A stretch of DNA of 64,000 bases from an uncultured Allomuricauda sp. (GCF_947501165.1 NZ_CANMUU010000001.1:682001-746000); one strand, 5' to 3'. Numbered from the stretch's first letter, positions 35,148-44,377 are shown. The notes: generated by a model from the letters alone, not told the origin. Numbers and translations are program-made.

Positions 35148-35164
35148 AACCTTCAAAATAAGGC

Positions 35165-35194
35165 AAAAAAAAAGCCGACTCTAAAGGTCAGCTT
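35165..35194 (-). terminator. Rho-independent terminator of a short transcript
   Basis: On the minus strand AAGCTGAC (35194-35187) pairs with GTCGGCTT (35179-35172), with one G-U pair and a 7-base loop, followed by seven U (35171-35165). It follows a 35-codon frame by 26 bp and precedes the GNAT gene. Confidence 0.8.
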
Positions 35195-35219
35195 CAAAAT
35201 TTCTTATCTAGTTCGGTTC

Positions 35220-35327
35220 TTAAAGCATAAAAAGCTTTCTAATTAATAGCATAAAACCGGTTAGAAAATCATTTCGATACACTTGAACAGTGTCTTCAGT
35301 TGCAGTGGTGTTTAGTCTGGATGCCAT
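35220..35327 (-). CDS. Possible 35-residue small protein
   Basis: ATG 35327 opens 35 codons: a polar half (MASRLNTTATEDTVQVYRND) and a hydrophobic/basic half (FLTGFMLLIRKLFML). A perfect -7 element TACCTTTG (35372-35379, minus) lies about 45 bp upstream and an intrinsic terminator lies just downstream, so the frame sits in its own transcription unit of about 200 nt. It may be a membrane-active small protein or the transcript may be a non-coding RNA. I know of no family. Confidence 0.5.
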   Translation of the reverse strand: MASRLNTTATEDTVQVYRNDFLTGFMLLIRKLFML

Positions 35328-35371
35328 GGTAAAAATTTAGGATTACAATTTGTCGAAAAAATCGAACAATT

Positions 35372-35379
35372 CAAAGGTA
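35372..35379 (-). promoter_or_regulatory. Minus-7 element of the short transcript
   Basis: TACCTTTG on the minus strand is an exact TAnnTTTG match. The -33 region has only a partial TTTCG. Together with the terminator at 35165-35194 it bounds a transcript of about 200 nt. Confidence 0.5.
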
Positions 35380-35451
35380 TTTTTTGTTTTTTTCCTAACG
35401 AAATGAATGTTGTGTAACCTTATGTTTTTGTTGTGAACGATGTTAAGGCGA

Positions 35452-36105
35452 TTATAGCACCATTTCAGGTATATTTCCTTCAATAACCAGGTTTCCTTCC
35501 GTTGCCTTTTCGATTTCTTCTGTACTTATTCCTGGTGCACGCTCCAAGAGTTTAAAACCATCCGGAGTCACTTCCATTACCGCAAGATTGGTAACTATCT
35601 TTTTCACGCATCCTACTCCTGTTAAGGGCAAAGTGCATCTTTTTAATAACTTGGATTGGCCCGCCTTGTTGGAATGCATCATGGCCACGATAATATTTTC
35701 GGCCGAGGCCACCAAATCCATAGCACCTCCCATACCTTTTACCATTTTGCCGGGTATCTTCCAATTGGCGATATCTCCATTCTCAGCAACTTCCATAGCT
35801 CCCAGTATGGTCAGGTCCACATGTTGCCCACGTATCATTCCAAAGCTCAATGCAGAATCAAAAAAGGATGCCCCTGGCAGGGTTGTTATCGTCTGTTTTC
35901 CAGCATTGATGATATCTGCATCTTCTTCCCCTTCAAAAGGAAAAGGGCCCATACCCAATACCCCATTTTCGCTTTGAAATTCTACGCTGATATCTTCACG
36001 CACAAAGTTGGCCACTAAAGTGGGTATGCCAATCCCTAAATTAACATAGTACCCATCTTTTACCTCTTTTGCAATTCGTTGTGCAATTCCATTCTTATCT
36101 AGCAT
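35452..36105 (-). CDS. scoB: 3-oxoacid CoA-transferase subunit B
   Basis: This 217-residue subunit has the family I CoA-transferase signature with the catalytic Glu in FQSENGVLGMGPFPF, plus GYYVNLGIGIPTLV, GGAMDLVASAENIIV and LPLTGVGCVKKIVTNLA. With subunit A it moves CoA between succinyl-CoA and acetoacetate. It follows scoA by 3 bp. Confidence 0.94.
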   Translation of the reverse strand: MLDKNGIAQRIAKEVKDGYYVNLGIGIPTLVANFVREDISVEFQSENGVLGMGPFPFEGEEDADIINAGKQTITTLPGASFFDSALSFGMIRGQHVDLTILGAMEVAENGDIANWKIPGKMVKGMGGAMDLVASAENIIVAMMHSNKAGQSKLLKRCTLPLTGVGCVKKIVTNLAVMEVTPDGFKLLERAPGISTEEIEKATEGNLVIEGNIPEMVL

Positions 36106-36108
36106 CTC

Positions 36109-36810
36109 CTATACTTTGGTTCTTACCGTTCGTTGTTCAATTCTCTTTTCGTAGTGCTCTCCTTGAAAAATTCGTTGTACAAATATTCCTGGTATGTGGA
36201 TTTCATTGGGGTCCAAACTACCCGCCGGAAGCAATTCTTCCACCTCTGCCACAGTAATTTTGGCCGCCCCACACATACAAGGATTGAAGTTTCTTGCTGT
36301 TCCTTTGAAAATAAGATTTCCTGCTTCATCCCCTTTCCAAGCTTTTACAAACGAAAAATCGGCCTTAAAAGCAGGCTCCAACACATACATCTTCCCTTCA
36401 AACTCTCTGGTTTCCTTTCCTTCGGCAACCTCGGTTCCATACCCAGCAGGCGTATAGAATGCAGGGAATCCCGCTTGAGCAGCTCTACACTTTTCTGCCA
36501 ATGTGCCCTGAGGGGTTAGCTCCACCTCCAACTCGCCACTAAGCATTTGCCTCTCAAACTCATCATTTTCACCTACATACGAAGACACCATTTTTTTGAT
36601 TTGTTTGTTTTGAAGAAGTAAGCCCAATCCAAAATCATCTACTCCAGCATTGTTGGAAATGCACGTAATGTCTCTTATACCCAATTTCACCAACTCCGCA
36701 ATAGCATTTTCAGGGATTCCGCAAAGTCCAAAACCCCCAAGCATAAATGTCATTCCATTCGCTACACCTCTTAAGGCTTCCTCTACATTTGAGACGGTTT
36801 TTTTTATCAT
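36109..36810 (-). CDS. scoA: 3-oxoacid CoA-transferase subunit A
   Basis: This 233-residue subunit has [59 protein letters not shown] and [20 protein letters not shown], all typical of subunit A. The heterodimer activates acetoacetate in ketone-body or amino-acid breakdown. It is the first gene of scoAB, downstream of the mrcA terminator. Confidence 0.94.
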   Translation of the reverse strand: MIKKTVSNVEEALRGVANGMTFMLGGFGLCGIPENAIAELVKLGIRDITCISNNAGVDDFGLGLLLQNKQIKKMVSSYVGENDEFERQMLSGELEVELTPQGTLAEKCRAAQAGFPAFYTPAGYGTEVAEGKETREFEGKMYVLEPAFKADFSFVKAWKGDEAGNLIFKGTARNFNPCMCGAAKITVAEVEELLPAGSLDPNEIHIPGIFVQRIFQGEHYEKRIEQRTVRTKV

Positions 36811-36853
36811 ACTTCCATTTCTTTAAGGATTTTCAAAATACGATATAATAAAT

Positions 36854-36886
36854 AAAAAAGCCCCAAGATTAATAATTCTTAGGGCT
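36854..36886 (-). terminator. Terminator after the gldH-mrcA genes
   Basis: On the minus strand AGCCCTAAGA (36886-36877) pairs with TCTTGGGGCT (36868-36859), with one U-G pair, followed by a U-run (36858-36854). It ends transcription of mrcA before scoAB. The plus strand has a T-run too, but with a mismatched stem. Confidence 0.8.
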
Positions 36887-36907
36887 CAGTTTTTTTAACT
36901 GCTAGAG

Positions 36908-39232
36908 TTAGAAATCCAATTCTAGGTCATCTTCTGTATCCAGTTCCTTTTGGATATCTTCCAAGACCTTGGTACAGTCTACATTGATTGATAAATCTTC
37001 AGGCTCTTCAAACGCACCTTGCGAAACGCCCAGTTCTTCGTTGGCATAATTCTTCTTCATATACAATGCCCAAATAGGTAAGGCCATAGAGGCTCCTTGT
37101 CCATAAGCCAGTCGGGAAAAGTGAGCAGCTCTATCTTCACCCCCAACCCAAACTCCAGTCACCAAGTTAGGCACCATTCCCATAAACCAACCATCACTCT
37201 GATTTTGTGTGGTTCCTGTTTTTCCCGCAATGGGATTGGTAAGTTCATAAGGGTATCCCGTGATAATTTCTTTATATACACTTTGATTTTTGGCAAAGGA
37301 ATGTCTTAATCTTCCTCCTGAACCGTATCGTGTAACCCCTTCCATAAGATTGACCATAGCATACGCGACGTCTTTGCTCAGTACATCTTTGGTTTCTGGC
37401 CTATATTCATAGAGAACAGTCCCATTTTTATCCTCAATTCTGGTTACCATGACCGGTTTTACATAAACTCCTTGATTTGCAAAAGTCCCATAAGCTCCTA
37501 CCATTTCGTAGACATTTATTTCTGGTGTACCTAAGGCAATAGCAGGAACTTCCAAAATCTCTCTACTAACCCCCATACTCTTCGCAATATTTACCACCGA
37601 ACCAGGACCTACTTTATCAATTAACTGAGCCGTTATTGTATTGATGGAATTGGCAAGGGCCTTCTTTAGCGTTAAATTTTCACCAGAATATTTTCCATCT
37701 GAGTTTTTTGGACACCATGCTTCCATATTACCATGCTTAAGTGGTTCAATGCAATACTGATTGTCCGGAAGAGAATCACAGGGTGAATATCTTAATTGAT
37801 CAATTGCTGCAGCGTAGACAAAAGGTTTAAACGTAGAACCAGCTTGTCTAGAGCCTTGAATAACATTATCATATTGAAAATGCTTGTAGTCTATCCCTCC
37901 AACCCAAGCTTTCACGTGACCCGTTTGGGGTTCCATAGACATCATTGCGGTGCGCAAAAAAGTCTTGTAGTAGCGGATAGAATCCATCGGGGTCATGATG
38001 GTGTCTTTTTCAAAGGAATCACTGTTCCAATCAAAAACGGTCATCTCTGTTTTCTTGCGAAACGAGGCCCGAATTTCATTTTCCGATACTCCCTGACGTT
38101 TCATGGCCTTCCAACGTGCCGAAACTTTCATGGCCCTTTCCATAATATTGTCGATTTCGAAAGACTCCAGGTCCAAAAAGGGAGCAGTCGGATTTCTATC
38201 TGGGGTGTTTTGATGGAAAAACTCTGCTTGAAGGCGTTTCATATGTTCTTGAACTGCATCCTCCGCGTTTTTCTGCATTCTTGAATCTACTGTGGTATAC
38301 ACCTTAAGGCCATCTAGGTAGATATTGTATTTTTCTCCATCAGGTTTGGGGTTTTCATCAATCCATTTGTTCAAGTAACGCTGCAAGTACATTCTAAAAT
38401 AAGTGGCAAGCCCTTCACGGTGCGATTCTGGACTAAAATTCAAATCCATCTCCATCGCCTGTAATGAATCTTTTTCTTGTTCTGAGATATACTCATATTT
38501 AGCCATCTGTCCTAAAACCGTATTCCTTCTATTCAATACAAGTTCTTCTCTTCGGATAGGATTATAGAGGGAAGAGTTTTTCAACATCCCTACCAATACA
38601 GCAGATTCCTCGGTCTTCAATTCATTGGGCTCCTTGCCAAAATAAATCCGCGCCGCAGAACGGATACCATCGGCATTGTAATTGAAATCATAGAGGTTAA
38701 GGTACATTTGTACAATCTCCTCTTTGGTGTATTGCCTTTCCAACCGAGTGGCTATTACCCATTCTTTAATTTTTTGGACGATTCTACCAAAACCGCCAGA
38801 AGGTTTTTTAGTAAAGAGCAATTTGGACAGCTGTTGTGATATGGTACTTGCTCCACCTTTACTTCCCAAAAATGCCACAGCCCTTATGGTGCCCCTTGCA
38901 TCAATCCCAGAATGTTCAAAATAACGGGCATCTTCAGTAGCCACTAACGCATTGACCAAGTTTTCTGGAAGATCACTAAACGGCACTGGTGTTCTATTGT
39001 CATCCAAATAAAACTTACCTAAGGTTTCACCATCGGAAGAAATAATCTCTGTAGCAAGATTGGTGTTTGGATTTTCTAAATGTTCGAAAGTGGGCATGGT
39101 ACCGAAAGCACCCCATGATGCCAATAAGAAAAGTAAGAGCACGGCAAACATCCCGGACGCAAAAAGAATCCAGAACCACTTAATGTACTTTCCAAAGCCT
39201 TGTGGTTGACTTTTATTTGTTTTTTTTGCCAT
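36908..39232 (-). CDS. mrcA: Penicillin-binding protein 1A (bifunctional)
   Basis: This is about 774 residues from ATG 39232. It has a cytoplasmic start, one membrane helix (WFWILFASGMFAVLLLFLLA), a GT51 transglycosylase domain (VATEDARYFEHSGIDARG, GGASTISQQLSKLLF) and a transpeptidase domain with the SxxK site in RQAGSTFKPFVYAAAID, then NSINTITAQL and KTGTTQNQSDGWF. It polymerises and cross-links peptidoglycan. The ATG begins 1 bp after the gldH stop, so ATG 39232 is better than the TTG at 39253, which lies inside gldH. Confidence 0.94.
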   Translation of the reverse strand: MAKKTNKSQPQGFGKYIKWFWILFASGMFAVLLLFLLASWGAFGTMPTFEHLENPNTNLATEIISSDGETLGKFYLDDNRTPVPFSDLPENLVNALVATEDARYFEHSGIDARGTIRAVAFLGSKGGASTISQQLSKLLFTKKPSGGFGRIVQKIKEWVIATRLERQYTKEEIVQMYLNLYDFNYNADGIRSAARIYFGKEPNELKTEESAVLVGMLKNSSLYNPIRREELVLNRRNTVLGQMAKYEYISEQEKDSLQAMEMDLNFSPESHREGLATYFRMYLQRYLNKWIDENPKPDGEKYNIYLDGLKVYTTVDSRMQKNAEDAVQEHMKRLQAEFFHQNTPDRNPTAPFLDLESFEIDNIMERAMKVSARWKAMKRQGVSENEIRASFRKKTEMTVFDWNSDSFEKDTIMTPMDSIRYYKTFLRTAMMSMEPQTGHVKAWVGGIDYKHFQYDNVIQGSRQAGSTFKPFVYAAAIDQLRYSPCDSLPDNQYCIEPLKHGNMEAWCPKNSDGKYSGENLTLKKALANSINTITAQLIDKVGPGSVVNIAKSMGVSREILEVPAIALGTPEINVYEMVGAYGTFANQGVYVKPVMVTRIEDKNGTVLYEYRPETKDVLSKDVAYAMVNLMEGVTRYGSGGRLRHSFAKNQSVYKEIITGYPYELTNPIAGKTGTTQNQSDGWFMGMVPNLVTGVWVGGEDRAAHFSRLAYGQGASMALPIWALYMKKNYANEELGVSQGAFEEPEDLSINVDCTKVLEDIQKELDTEDDLELDF

Positions 39233-39233
39233 T

Positions 39234-39722
39234 TTATTGGGAGATTTTTTCAATTTCCAAACCTATATCGGTAATGCCGTCCAAAACAGGAATACCAACT
39301 ATATCCCCATTTTTTCGCATAGCATGGGTAACTTTAACCTTATATACGCCAGAATCGGGAAAAACGATGCTTTCCTTATACCATAATTTGCTTTCCTTAA
39401 CACTTCCAAGTCCCTTTCCCAACCACTCTCCAGTGGGTTCGGCCATGGCAAATTCCAAAGTATCTTTCAAAGTATTTCCATCAGGGTACTCCAATTCAGC
39501 AATGAGGAAGAGGTTGCTAAACTCGAAATTATTATCGTTCCTGATATTGATATACATGTTGTGAGGTTGCAAAGAATCCAAATTGGAAAACTCAAAATCC
39601 ACCGGTCTATCCATGGCCCAACTTCCTTCTTTTAGAGTTTCATATTCTGAAAACTCCAGATTGGGATTACAGGACGCCATAGCCAGTAAAATGAAAAGAG
39701 AAATAAGAAATTTATTGGGCAT
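39234..39722 (-). CDS. gldH: Gliding motility lipoprotein GldH
   Basis: This 162-residue protein has a lipoprotein signal (PNKFLISLFILLAMASCNPN) and the GldH pattern FSEYETLKEGSWAMDRPVDF, PHNMYINIRNDNNFEFSNLF, GEWLGKGLGSVKESK and FPDSGVYKVKVTHAMR. GldH is needed for type IX secretion and gliding. I chose ATG 39722 because the longer frame from 39815 runs over the ricT end and hides the signal. It overlaps ricT by 11 bp and leads into mrcA. Confidence 0.9.
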   Translation of the reverse strand: MPNKFLISLFILLAMASCNPNLEFSEYETLKEGSWAMDRPVDFEFSNLDSLQPHNMYINIRNDNNFEFSNLFLIAELEYPDGNTLKDTLEFAMAEPTGEWLGKGLGSVKESKLWYKESIVFPDSGVYKVKVTHAMRKNGDIVGIPVLDGITDIGLEIEKISQ

Positions 39723-40872
39723 TGGAGCGTGCTTTGGGTTTGCCTTTCCTTTTATTTTTGTTCCTTTTTTTATTCTTTTTAGGTCTATCGAACCGAGTAA
39801 GGCTGTCTTGGCCAACTACATTTTCAAACACCAATTTTTCTTCACTTACATTGTCTTGGGCATATTCTTCAAGACTGGCAATTTTTTCGTTTTTCTTGTT
39901 CAGTTCCAAAATTTCATGTACTTGGTCTTTATGTAAAGCATGCCAAGTGGCTGGGTCATCCTTATAAGAGAACCAAAGGGTTTCTTTGAAAATATCCGCT
40001 TTCTGGCAGAATGCTATTCCCTTTTTGGTTTGGAGTTTACTGTCCTGAGGTGGGAAGTCTTTTAATGCTTCCAAATACATATCCAACTCATAGTTCAGAC
40101 AGCATTTCAACTTTCCACATTGCCCTGCCAGTTTTTGAGGGTTAAGTGCTAATTGTTGATACCTGGCAGATGCGGTGCTCACAGACCTAAAGTCTGTTAA
40201 CCATGTGGAACAGCACAATTCTCTTCCGCAAGAGCCAATTCCTCCCAACCTCTGTGCTTCTTGCCGATAACCGATTTGACGCATCTCAATCCGAATTCCA
40301 AAGGCCTTGGCCATGTCCTTAATCAATTGTCGAAAATCGACCCTATCTTCGGCAGTGTAGTAGAATGTTGCTTTGGACCCGTCTCCTTGAAACTCAACAT
40401 CGCTCAATTTCATTTGGAGCTTCAATGAAATGGCAATTTCTCGAGAGCGTTTTTTAATTTCTTCTTCTTTGTCCCTACACTTTTGCCATATATCAATATC
40501 ACGTTGAGATGCTTTCCGATAGATTTTTGGGAGGGTTTTATCTTCGGGATTTACCTTTTTTTTCTTCATCTGTACCCTAACCAATTCTCCGGTCAGGGTA
40601 ACCATTCCCACATCATGCCCTGACTTTGCCTGGGTAGCTACTACGTCTCCAATAGCCAAGGAAAGGTTATCTATGTTCTTAAAAAATTCTTTTCTGCTGT
40701 TTTTGAAGCGAACCTCAACGAATTCAAAAGGTTTTTGTCCGTTGGGCAGCGACATATTGGAAAGCCAATCAAAAACTGTAAGCTTGTTACAACCATCAGT
40801 GCCACAAGTTCCGTTGTTCTTGCAGCCACGCGGTTGTCCATCCTTACCGGTTGAACAACTGCTACACGCCAT
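39712..40872 (-). CDS. ricT: RicT/YaaT-like PSP1 domain protein
   Basis: This 386-residue protein starts with a Cys-rich stretch (MACSSCSTGKDGQPRGCKNN, GTCGTDGC) and has the PSP1 core: AIGDVVATQAKSGHDVGMVT, GDGSKATFYYTAEDRVDFRQ, GSCGRELCCSTWL and LAGQCGKLKCCLNYELD. The many Cys suggest bound Fe-S as in RicT. The C-terminus is very basic (RPKKNKKRNKNKRKGKPKAR). In other bacteria the family affects RNA processing. It precedes gldH, as often in Flavobacteria. Confidence 0.85.
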   Translation of the reverse strand: MACSSCSTGKDGQPRGCKNNGTCGTDGCNKLTVFDWLSNMSLPNGQKPFEFVEVRFKNSRKEFFKNIDNLSLAIGDVVATQAKSGHDVGMVTLTGELVRVQMKKKKVNPEDKTLPKIYRKASQRDIDIWQKCRDKEEEIKKRSREIAISLKLQMKLSDVEFQGDGSKATFYYTAEDRVDFRQLIKDMAKAFGIRIEMRQIGYRQEAQRLGGIGSCGRELCCSTWLTDFRSVSTASARYQQLALNPQKLAGQCGKLKCCLNYELDMYLEALKDFPPQDSKLQTKKGIAFCQKADIFKETLWFSYKDDPATWHALHKDQVHEILELNKKNEKIASLEEYAQDNVSEEKLVFENVVGQDSLTRFDRPKKNKKRNKNKRKGKPKARSNAQ

Positions 40873-40973
40873 ATTTAATATGTTGATTTAAAGAAACTTA
40901 ACAAGCTCCTTTAAAAAGGGTTCATAAAATTATTCTAGGTAAAGATAGGATAAATTGTTCCAGAACGGAAATG

Positions 40974-42005
40974 TTATTTCTTGTACTTGAGCACTTCAGA
41001 ACGTCCCTTTTTGAAAATTTTATTGCTTGCGTGTTTCCCTTTTCTTCGTGCTTTCTGTTCTTCAAAAGGCAATGCATGCACTTCCATACAATCCGTTGAG
41101 CAGCAATCATTCATGGTTTTAGCGCACTCTTCACATTGAATAAAGAGTAAATGACATGCTTCATTGGCGCAGTTAACATGGGTATCGCAAGGCTTTCCAC
41201 ACTGATGACAATTAGAAATCACATCATCGGAAATCCGTTCTCCACGGCGATGGTCGAACACAAAGTTTTTACCTAAAAATTTGTTCTCTAAGTCTTGCTC
41301 CTTAACCTGACGGGTATATTCAATAATCCCTCCTTCAAGCTGATATACATTTTTGAACCCCTTGTGTTTATAATAAGCACTGGCCTTCTCGCATCGGATT
41401 CCCCCAGTGCAATACATGACCAACTTTTTGTCTTCTTTATGCTCCGCTAAGTCGTTTTCAATAATGTCCAATGAATCTCGAAAAGTGTCCACATCCGGAG
41501 TTATTGCATTTTTAAAATGCCCAATTTCGCTTTCATAATGGTTTCTCATATCCACTAAGACCACATCAGGGTCTTCAATCAAATTGTTGAATTCCCCGGC
41601 CCCAACATGAATTCCCTTATTGGTCACATCAAACGTATCATCGTTAAGTCCATCCGCAACAATTTTGTGTCTAACCTTTACCTTAAGTTTCAGAAATGAC
41701 TTATTGTCCTGCTCTATGGCTATGTTCAGTCTTACATTTTCCAAAAAGGTGATACTGTCCAGATGTTCCTTAAAAGCTTGAAAGTTTTCCGCTGGCACCG
41801 AAAGCTGTGCATTAATACCTTCTTGGGCTACATAAATTCGGCCAAGAACATCCAAATCGTTCCAATGGATGAATAAATGGTTTCTGAAAATCTGGGTGTT
41901 TCCTATGTGCGCATATTGGTAGAAAGAGATGGTAAGCCTATCATTCCCGGCTTCCTCTATAAGTTTCTCCCTCTCCTTTGCACTTAATGTATTGTACAGT
42001 TGCAT
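40974..42005 (-). CDS. trhO: tRNA uridine(34) hydroxylase / rhodanese-like protein
   Basis: This 343-residue protein has an N-terminal YceA domain (FYQYAHIGNTQIFRNHLF, IYVAQEGINAQLSVP) and a rhodanese domain with active Cys199 in VMYCTGGIRCEKASAYYKHK. A Cys-rich tail (CHQCGKPCDTHVNCANEACH and CEECAKTMNDCCSTDC) may bind zinc. TrhO makes 5-hydroxyuridine at the tRNA wobble base. It is a single gene with its own -7 element. Confidence 0.93.
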   Translation of the reverse strand: MQLYNTLSAKEREKLIEEAGNDRLTISFYQYAHIGNTQIFRNHLFIHWNDLDVLGRIYVAQEGINAQLSVPAENFQAFKEHLDSITFLENVRLNIAIEQDNKSFLKLKVKVRHKIVADGLNDDTFDVTNKGIHVGAGEFNNLIEDPDVVLVDMRNHYESEIGHFKNAITPDVDTFRDSLDIIENDLAEHKEDKKLVMYCTGGIRCEKASAYYKHKGFKNVYQLEGGIIEYTRQVKEQDLENKFLGKNFVFDHRRGERISDDVISNCHQCGKPCDTHVNCANEACHLLFIQCEECAKTMNDCCSTDCMEVHALPFEEQKARRKGKHASNKIFKKGRSEVLKYKK

Positions 42006-42049
42006 GCTATACCAATAATTTAAGTTAAAGAGTGACTATAAAGTGGGGG

Positions 42050-42057
42050 CAAAGGTA
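42050..42057 (-). promoter_or_regulatory. Minus-7 element of trhO
   Basis: TACCTTTG on the minus strand is an exact TAnnTTTG match about 45 bp upstream of the trhO start. It lies just downstream of a strong terminator (42064-42093), so trhO is transcribed separately from the short unit above it. Confidence 0.55.
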
Positions 42058-42063
42058 TAAAAG

Positions 42064-42093
42064 AAAAAAGACTCCTTAGGTAGTAAGGAGTCT
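42064..42093 (-). terminator. Strong intrinsic terminator upstream of trhO
   Basis: AGACTCCTTA (42069-42078) and TAAGGAGTCT (42084-42093) form a perfect 10-bp stem with a 5-base loop. On the minus strand it is followed by a U-run (42069-42064). The stem overlaps the stop codon of a 48-codon frame. Confidence 0.85.
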
Positions 42094-42238
42094 ATACACA
42101 TTGATTCTTTTCATAGCGCAAATTTCCCAGTTGCGGTTCAAAATGTGCCATACGAAGTAGACCTTCGATATATTGTTTATTTGAGTTAGTACATTGTAGA
42201 TGTTTTCCCATCAAAAAGGTTGCGCCTCCATTGTCCAT
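42092..42238 (-). CDS. Possible 48-residue small protein upstream of recA
   Basis: ATG 42238 opens 48 codons: MDNGGATFLMGKHLQCTNSN, then KQYIEGLLRMAHFEPQLGNL, then RYEKNQCV. The TAG stop lies in the first arm of a perfect terminator, the compact arrangement expected of a real short gene. The recA promoter overlaps its start on the other strand. I found no convincing promoter and know no family; the unit may instead be a small RNA. Confidence 0.45.
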   Translation of the reverse strand: MDNGGATFLMGKHLQCTNSNKQYIEGLLRMAHFEPQLGNLRYEKNQCV

Positions 42239-42260
42239 GAAAAAAGAAATGGTAATTTAG
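42231..42260 (+). promoter_or_regulatory. Likely recA promoter
   Basis: TTG (42231-42233), 19 bp, then TAATTTAG (42253-42260, seven of eight to TAnnTTTG) lies 20 bp before the recA ATG. I see no clear LexA-type operator, which fits Bacteroidetes often lacking a canonical one. Confidence 0.55.
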
Positions 42261-42279
42261 CTCGTCAAATACGAGAACA

Positions 42280-43287
42280 ATGAGCAGCGAAAAAGAAGCA
42301 AAACTCAAAGCACTTAAACTAACCCTTGATAAGTTGGACAAAACCTACGGAAAGGGTGCTGTTATGAAGATGGGTGATACTGTGGTGGAGGATGTTGAAG
42401 TTATACCATCAGGGTCTTTAGGTTTAGATATTGCTTTGGGTGTTGGAGGTTATCCAAGAGGGCGGGTTATTGAGATTTACGGTCCAGAATCTTCAGGAAA
42501 GACTACACTTACACTTCATGCCATTGCAGAAGCTCAAAAAAACGGTGGAATAGCCGCTTTTATTGATGCAGAACATGCTTTTGATAGATTCTATGCTCAA
42601 AAATTGGGTGTTGATATTGATAATTTGATTATTTCACAGCCCGATCATGGAGAACAGGCATTGGAAATTGCCGATAACCTTATTCGTTCTGGCGCAATAG
42701 ATATTGTTATTGTGGATTCAGTTGCGGCACTTACTCCGAAAAGTGAAATTGAAGGAGAAATGGGAGACTCCAAAATGGGACTTCATGCAAGGTTAATGTC
42801 TCAAGCGCTACGTAAACTTACTTCGACCATAAGCAAAACCAACTGTACCGTAATTTTTATCAACCAGTTGCGGGAAAAAATTGGAGTTATGTTCGGCAAT
42901 CCGGAAACCACTACTGGAGGTAATGCACTTAAATTTTATGCCTCTGTTCGCTTGGACATTAGAAGGTCTACCCAAATAAAGGATACCGATGGAAATGTGC
43001 AGGGTAATAAAACCCGAGTAAAAGTGGTGAAGAATAAGGTGGCCCCTCCTTTTAAAACTGCTGAATTCGACATTATGTATGGTGCGGGAATCTCTAAGGT
43101 AGGTGAGGTTCTGGATTTGGGGGTAGCTTATGAAATTGTGAAAAAAAGCGGTTCCTGGTTCAGCTATGGCGATACCAAACTTGGGCAGGGTAGAGATGCC
43201 GTTAAGGCCCTTTTGGTAGATAATCCAGAGCTTTCTGAAGAACTGGAGGGAAAAATCAAAGAGGCCATTGCCACTGTAAATTCGTAA
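42280..43287 (+). CDS. recA: Recombinase RecA
   Basis: This 335-residue protein has Walker [10 protein letters not shown] (about residue 66), Walker [40 protein letters not shown] with [15 protein letters not shown], and [17 protein letters not shown]. It catalyses strand exchange and controls the DNA-damage response. It is a single gene with its own promoter. The length is slightly short, as usual in Bacteroidetes. Confidence 0.98.
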   Translation: MSSEKEAKLKALKLTLDKLDKTYGKGAVMKMGDTVVEDVEVIPSGSLGLDIALGVGGYPRGRVIEIYGPESSGKTTLTLHAIAEAQKNGGIAAFIDAEHAFDRFYAQKLGVDIDNLIISQPDHGEQALEIADNLIRSGAIDIVIVDSVAALTPKSEIEGEMGDSKMGLHARLMSQALRKLTSTISKTNCTVIFINQLREKIGVMFGNPETTTGGNALKFYASVRLDIRRSTQIKDTDGNVQGNKTRVKVVKNKVAPPFKTAEFDIMYGAGISKVGEVLDLGVAYEIVKKSGSWFSYGDTKLGQGRDAVKALLVDNPELSEELEGKIKEAIATVNS

Positions 43288-43367
43288 TTTTCAACTTCTT
43301 TATCCCAACTATAGGAAACAAAACGCAACCCTTGTTCTGCTTTGTCATCTATTAATCAAAGATTTTG

Positions 43368-43802
43368 ATGATGAAAAAGGTAGTATTAGCATGTCTTTTG
43401 TGTGCTTTGTTCCCATTAATCTCTTCATGTGATTTGAATGATGATGGGCCAAACTTTCATTTTACCACACTTTCTGTTGTAGAGGCAAGCCTTCCCGAGT
43501 CTTTTCAGCTTAATCAGACCTACACAGTAGAAGTTACATATCTGCGACCGGATAGTTGTACTTTTTTTGAAGGTTTTGATGTGGCCACAGTTGCCGAAAC
43601 CCAAAGAAACGTAACGGTTATCGGTTCTGTTATTACTGATGACGAGACTTGCACACAGTTGGCAGAAGAAGTAACAGCCAGCTTTGAATTCAATGTTATC
43701 TTTACCGGAACCTATATTTTTAGGTTTTATACAGGAGACGATGAATCTGGAGATGCCACTTTTATTGAATATACTGTGCCTGTGGTAGAAGACGCAAATT
43801 GA
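43368..43802 (+). CDS. Small hypothetical lipoprotein
   Basis: This 144-residue protein has a lipoprotein signal (VVLACLLCALFPLISSCDLND) and a beta-rich body (QLNQTYTVEVTYLRPDSCTF, SFEFNVIFTGTYIFRFYTGD) that may be an immunoglobulin-like fold. The two internal Cys might form a disulfide. It precedes the ECF sigma gene by 30 bp and may share its regulation. Family unknown. Confidence 0.7.
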   Translation: MMKKVVLACLLCALFPLISSCDLNDDGPNFHFTTLSVVEASLPESFQLNQTYTVEVTYLRPDSCTFFEGFDVATVAETQRNVTVIGSVITDDETCTQLAEEVTASFEFNVIFTGTYIFRFYTGDDESGDATFIEYTVPVVEDAN

Positions 43803-43832
43803 CAATACCAATAATCCAAAATTGACCAACAT

Positions 43833-44366
43833 TTGGATCTTGAGGAACTAATACATAACTGTAAAAACGGAAAACGTAAGGCCCAGGCTGAATTATACCA
43901 GAAATATTCCGGTATTCTTTTCGGTATGTGCCTTAAATATTCTAAAAACAGAATTGAAGCTGAAGACAATTTGCACGACAGTTTCATTACCATTTTTGAT
44001 AAAATTGGACAGTACAATTTTAAAGGTTCTTTTGAAGGTTGGATTAAGCGTGTTACCATAAACACCGTTCTTCAGAAATATAGGAAAGAACAGTATATGG
44101 ACGTGGTCTCGGAAAACCTCGGTGAGGATTCAGTAGAATTGGATACGGAGGAGTTGGATGTTAGCTTATCTACACTTCTGGCTCTTATACAACAACTTCC
44201 CAATAAATATAGAATCACATTCAACCTGTATGTGCTGGATGGATATAGTCATAAAGAAATTAGTGAGATGTTGGGGACATCCACTGGAACCTCAAAATCG
44301 AATTTGGCTAGAGCCAAAATGATTTTGAGAGAAAAAATTAAAAAAGAAAACATAAACATTGCTTAA
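43833..44366 (+). CDS. ECF RNA polymerase sigma factor (non-ATG start)
   Basis: This 177-residue protein has the sigma-70 region 2 (KAQAELYQKYSGILFGMCLK, EDNLHDSFITIFDKI, FEGWIKRVTINTVLQKYRKE) and region 4 (LPNKYRITFNLYVLDGYSHK, EISEMLGTSTGTSKSNLARA). No ATG precedes region 2. The frame runs from a TAA at 43812 through ATT 43821 to TTG 43833, so a TTG or ATT start is required. The next gene, 12 bp downstream, is a membrane beta-barrel protein and likely its partner. Confidence 0.88.
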   Translation: MDLEELIHNCKNGKRKAQAELYQKYSGILFGMCLKYSKNRIEAEDNLHDSFITIFDKIGQYNFKGSFEGWIKRVTINTVLQKYRKEQYMDVVSENLGEDSVELDTEELDVSLSTLLALIQQLPNKYRITFNLYVLDGYSHKEISEMLGTSTGTSKSNLARAKMILREKIKKENINIA

Positions 44367-44377
44367 ATGATTTAAGA

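Noticed and set aside
39723..39815. Longer N-terminus for gldH
   Set aside because: It runs over the end of ricT and would hide the lipoprotein signal.
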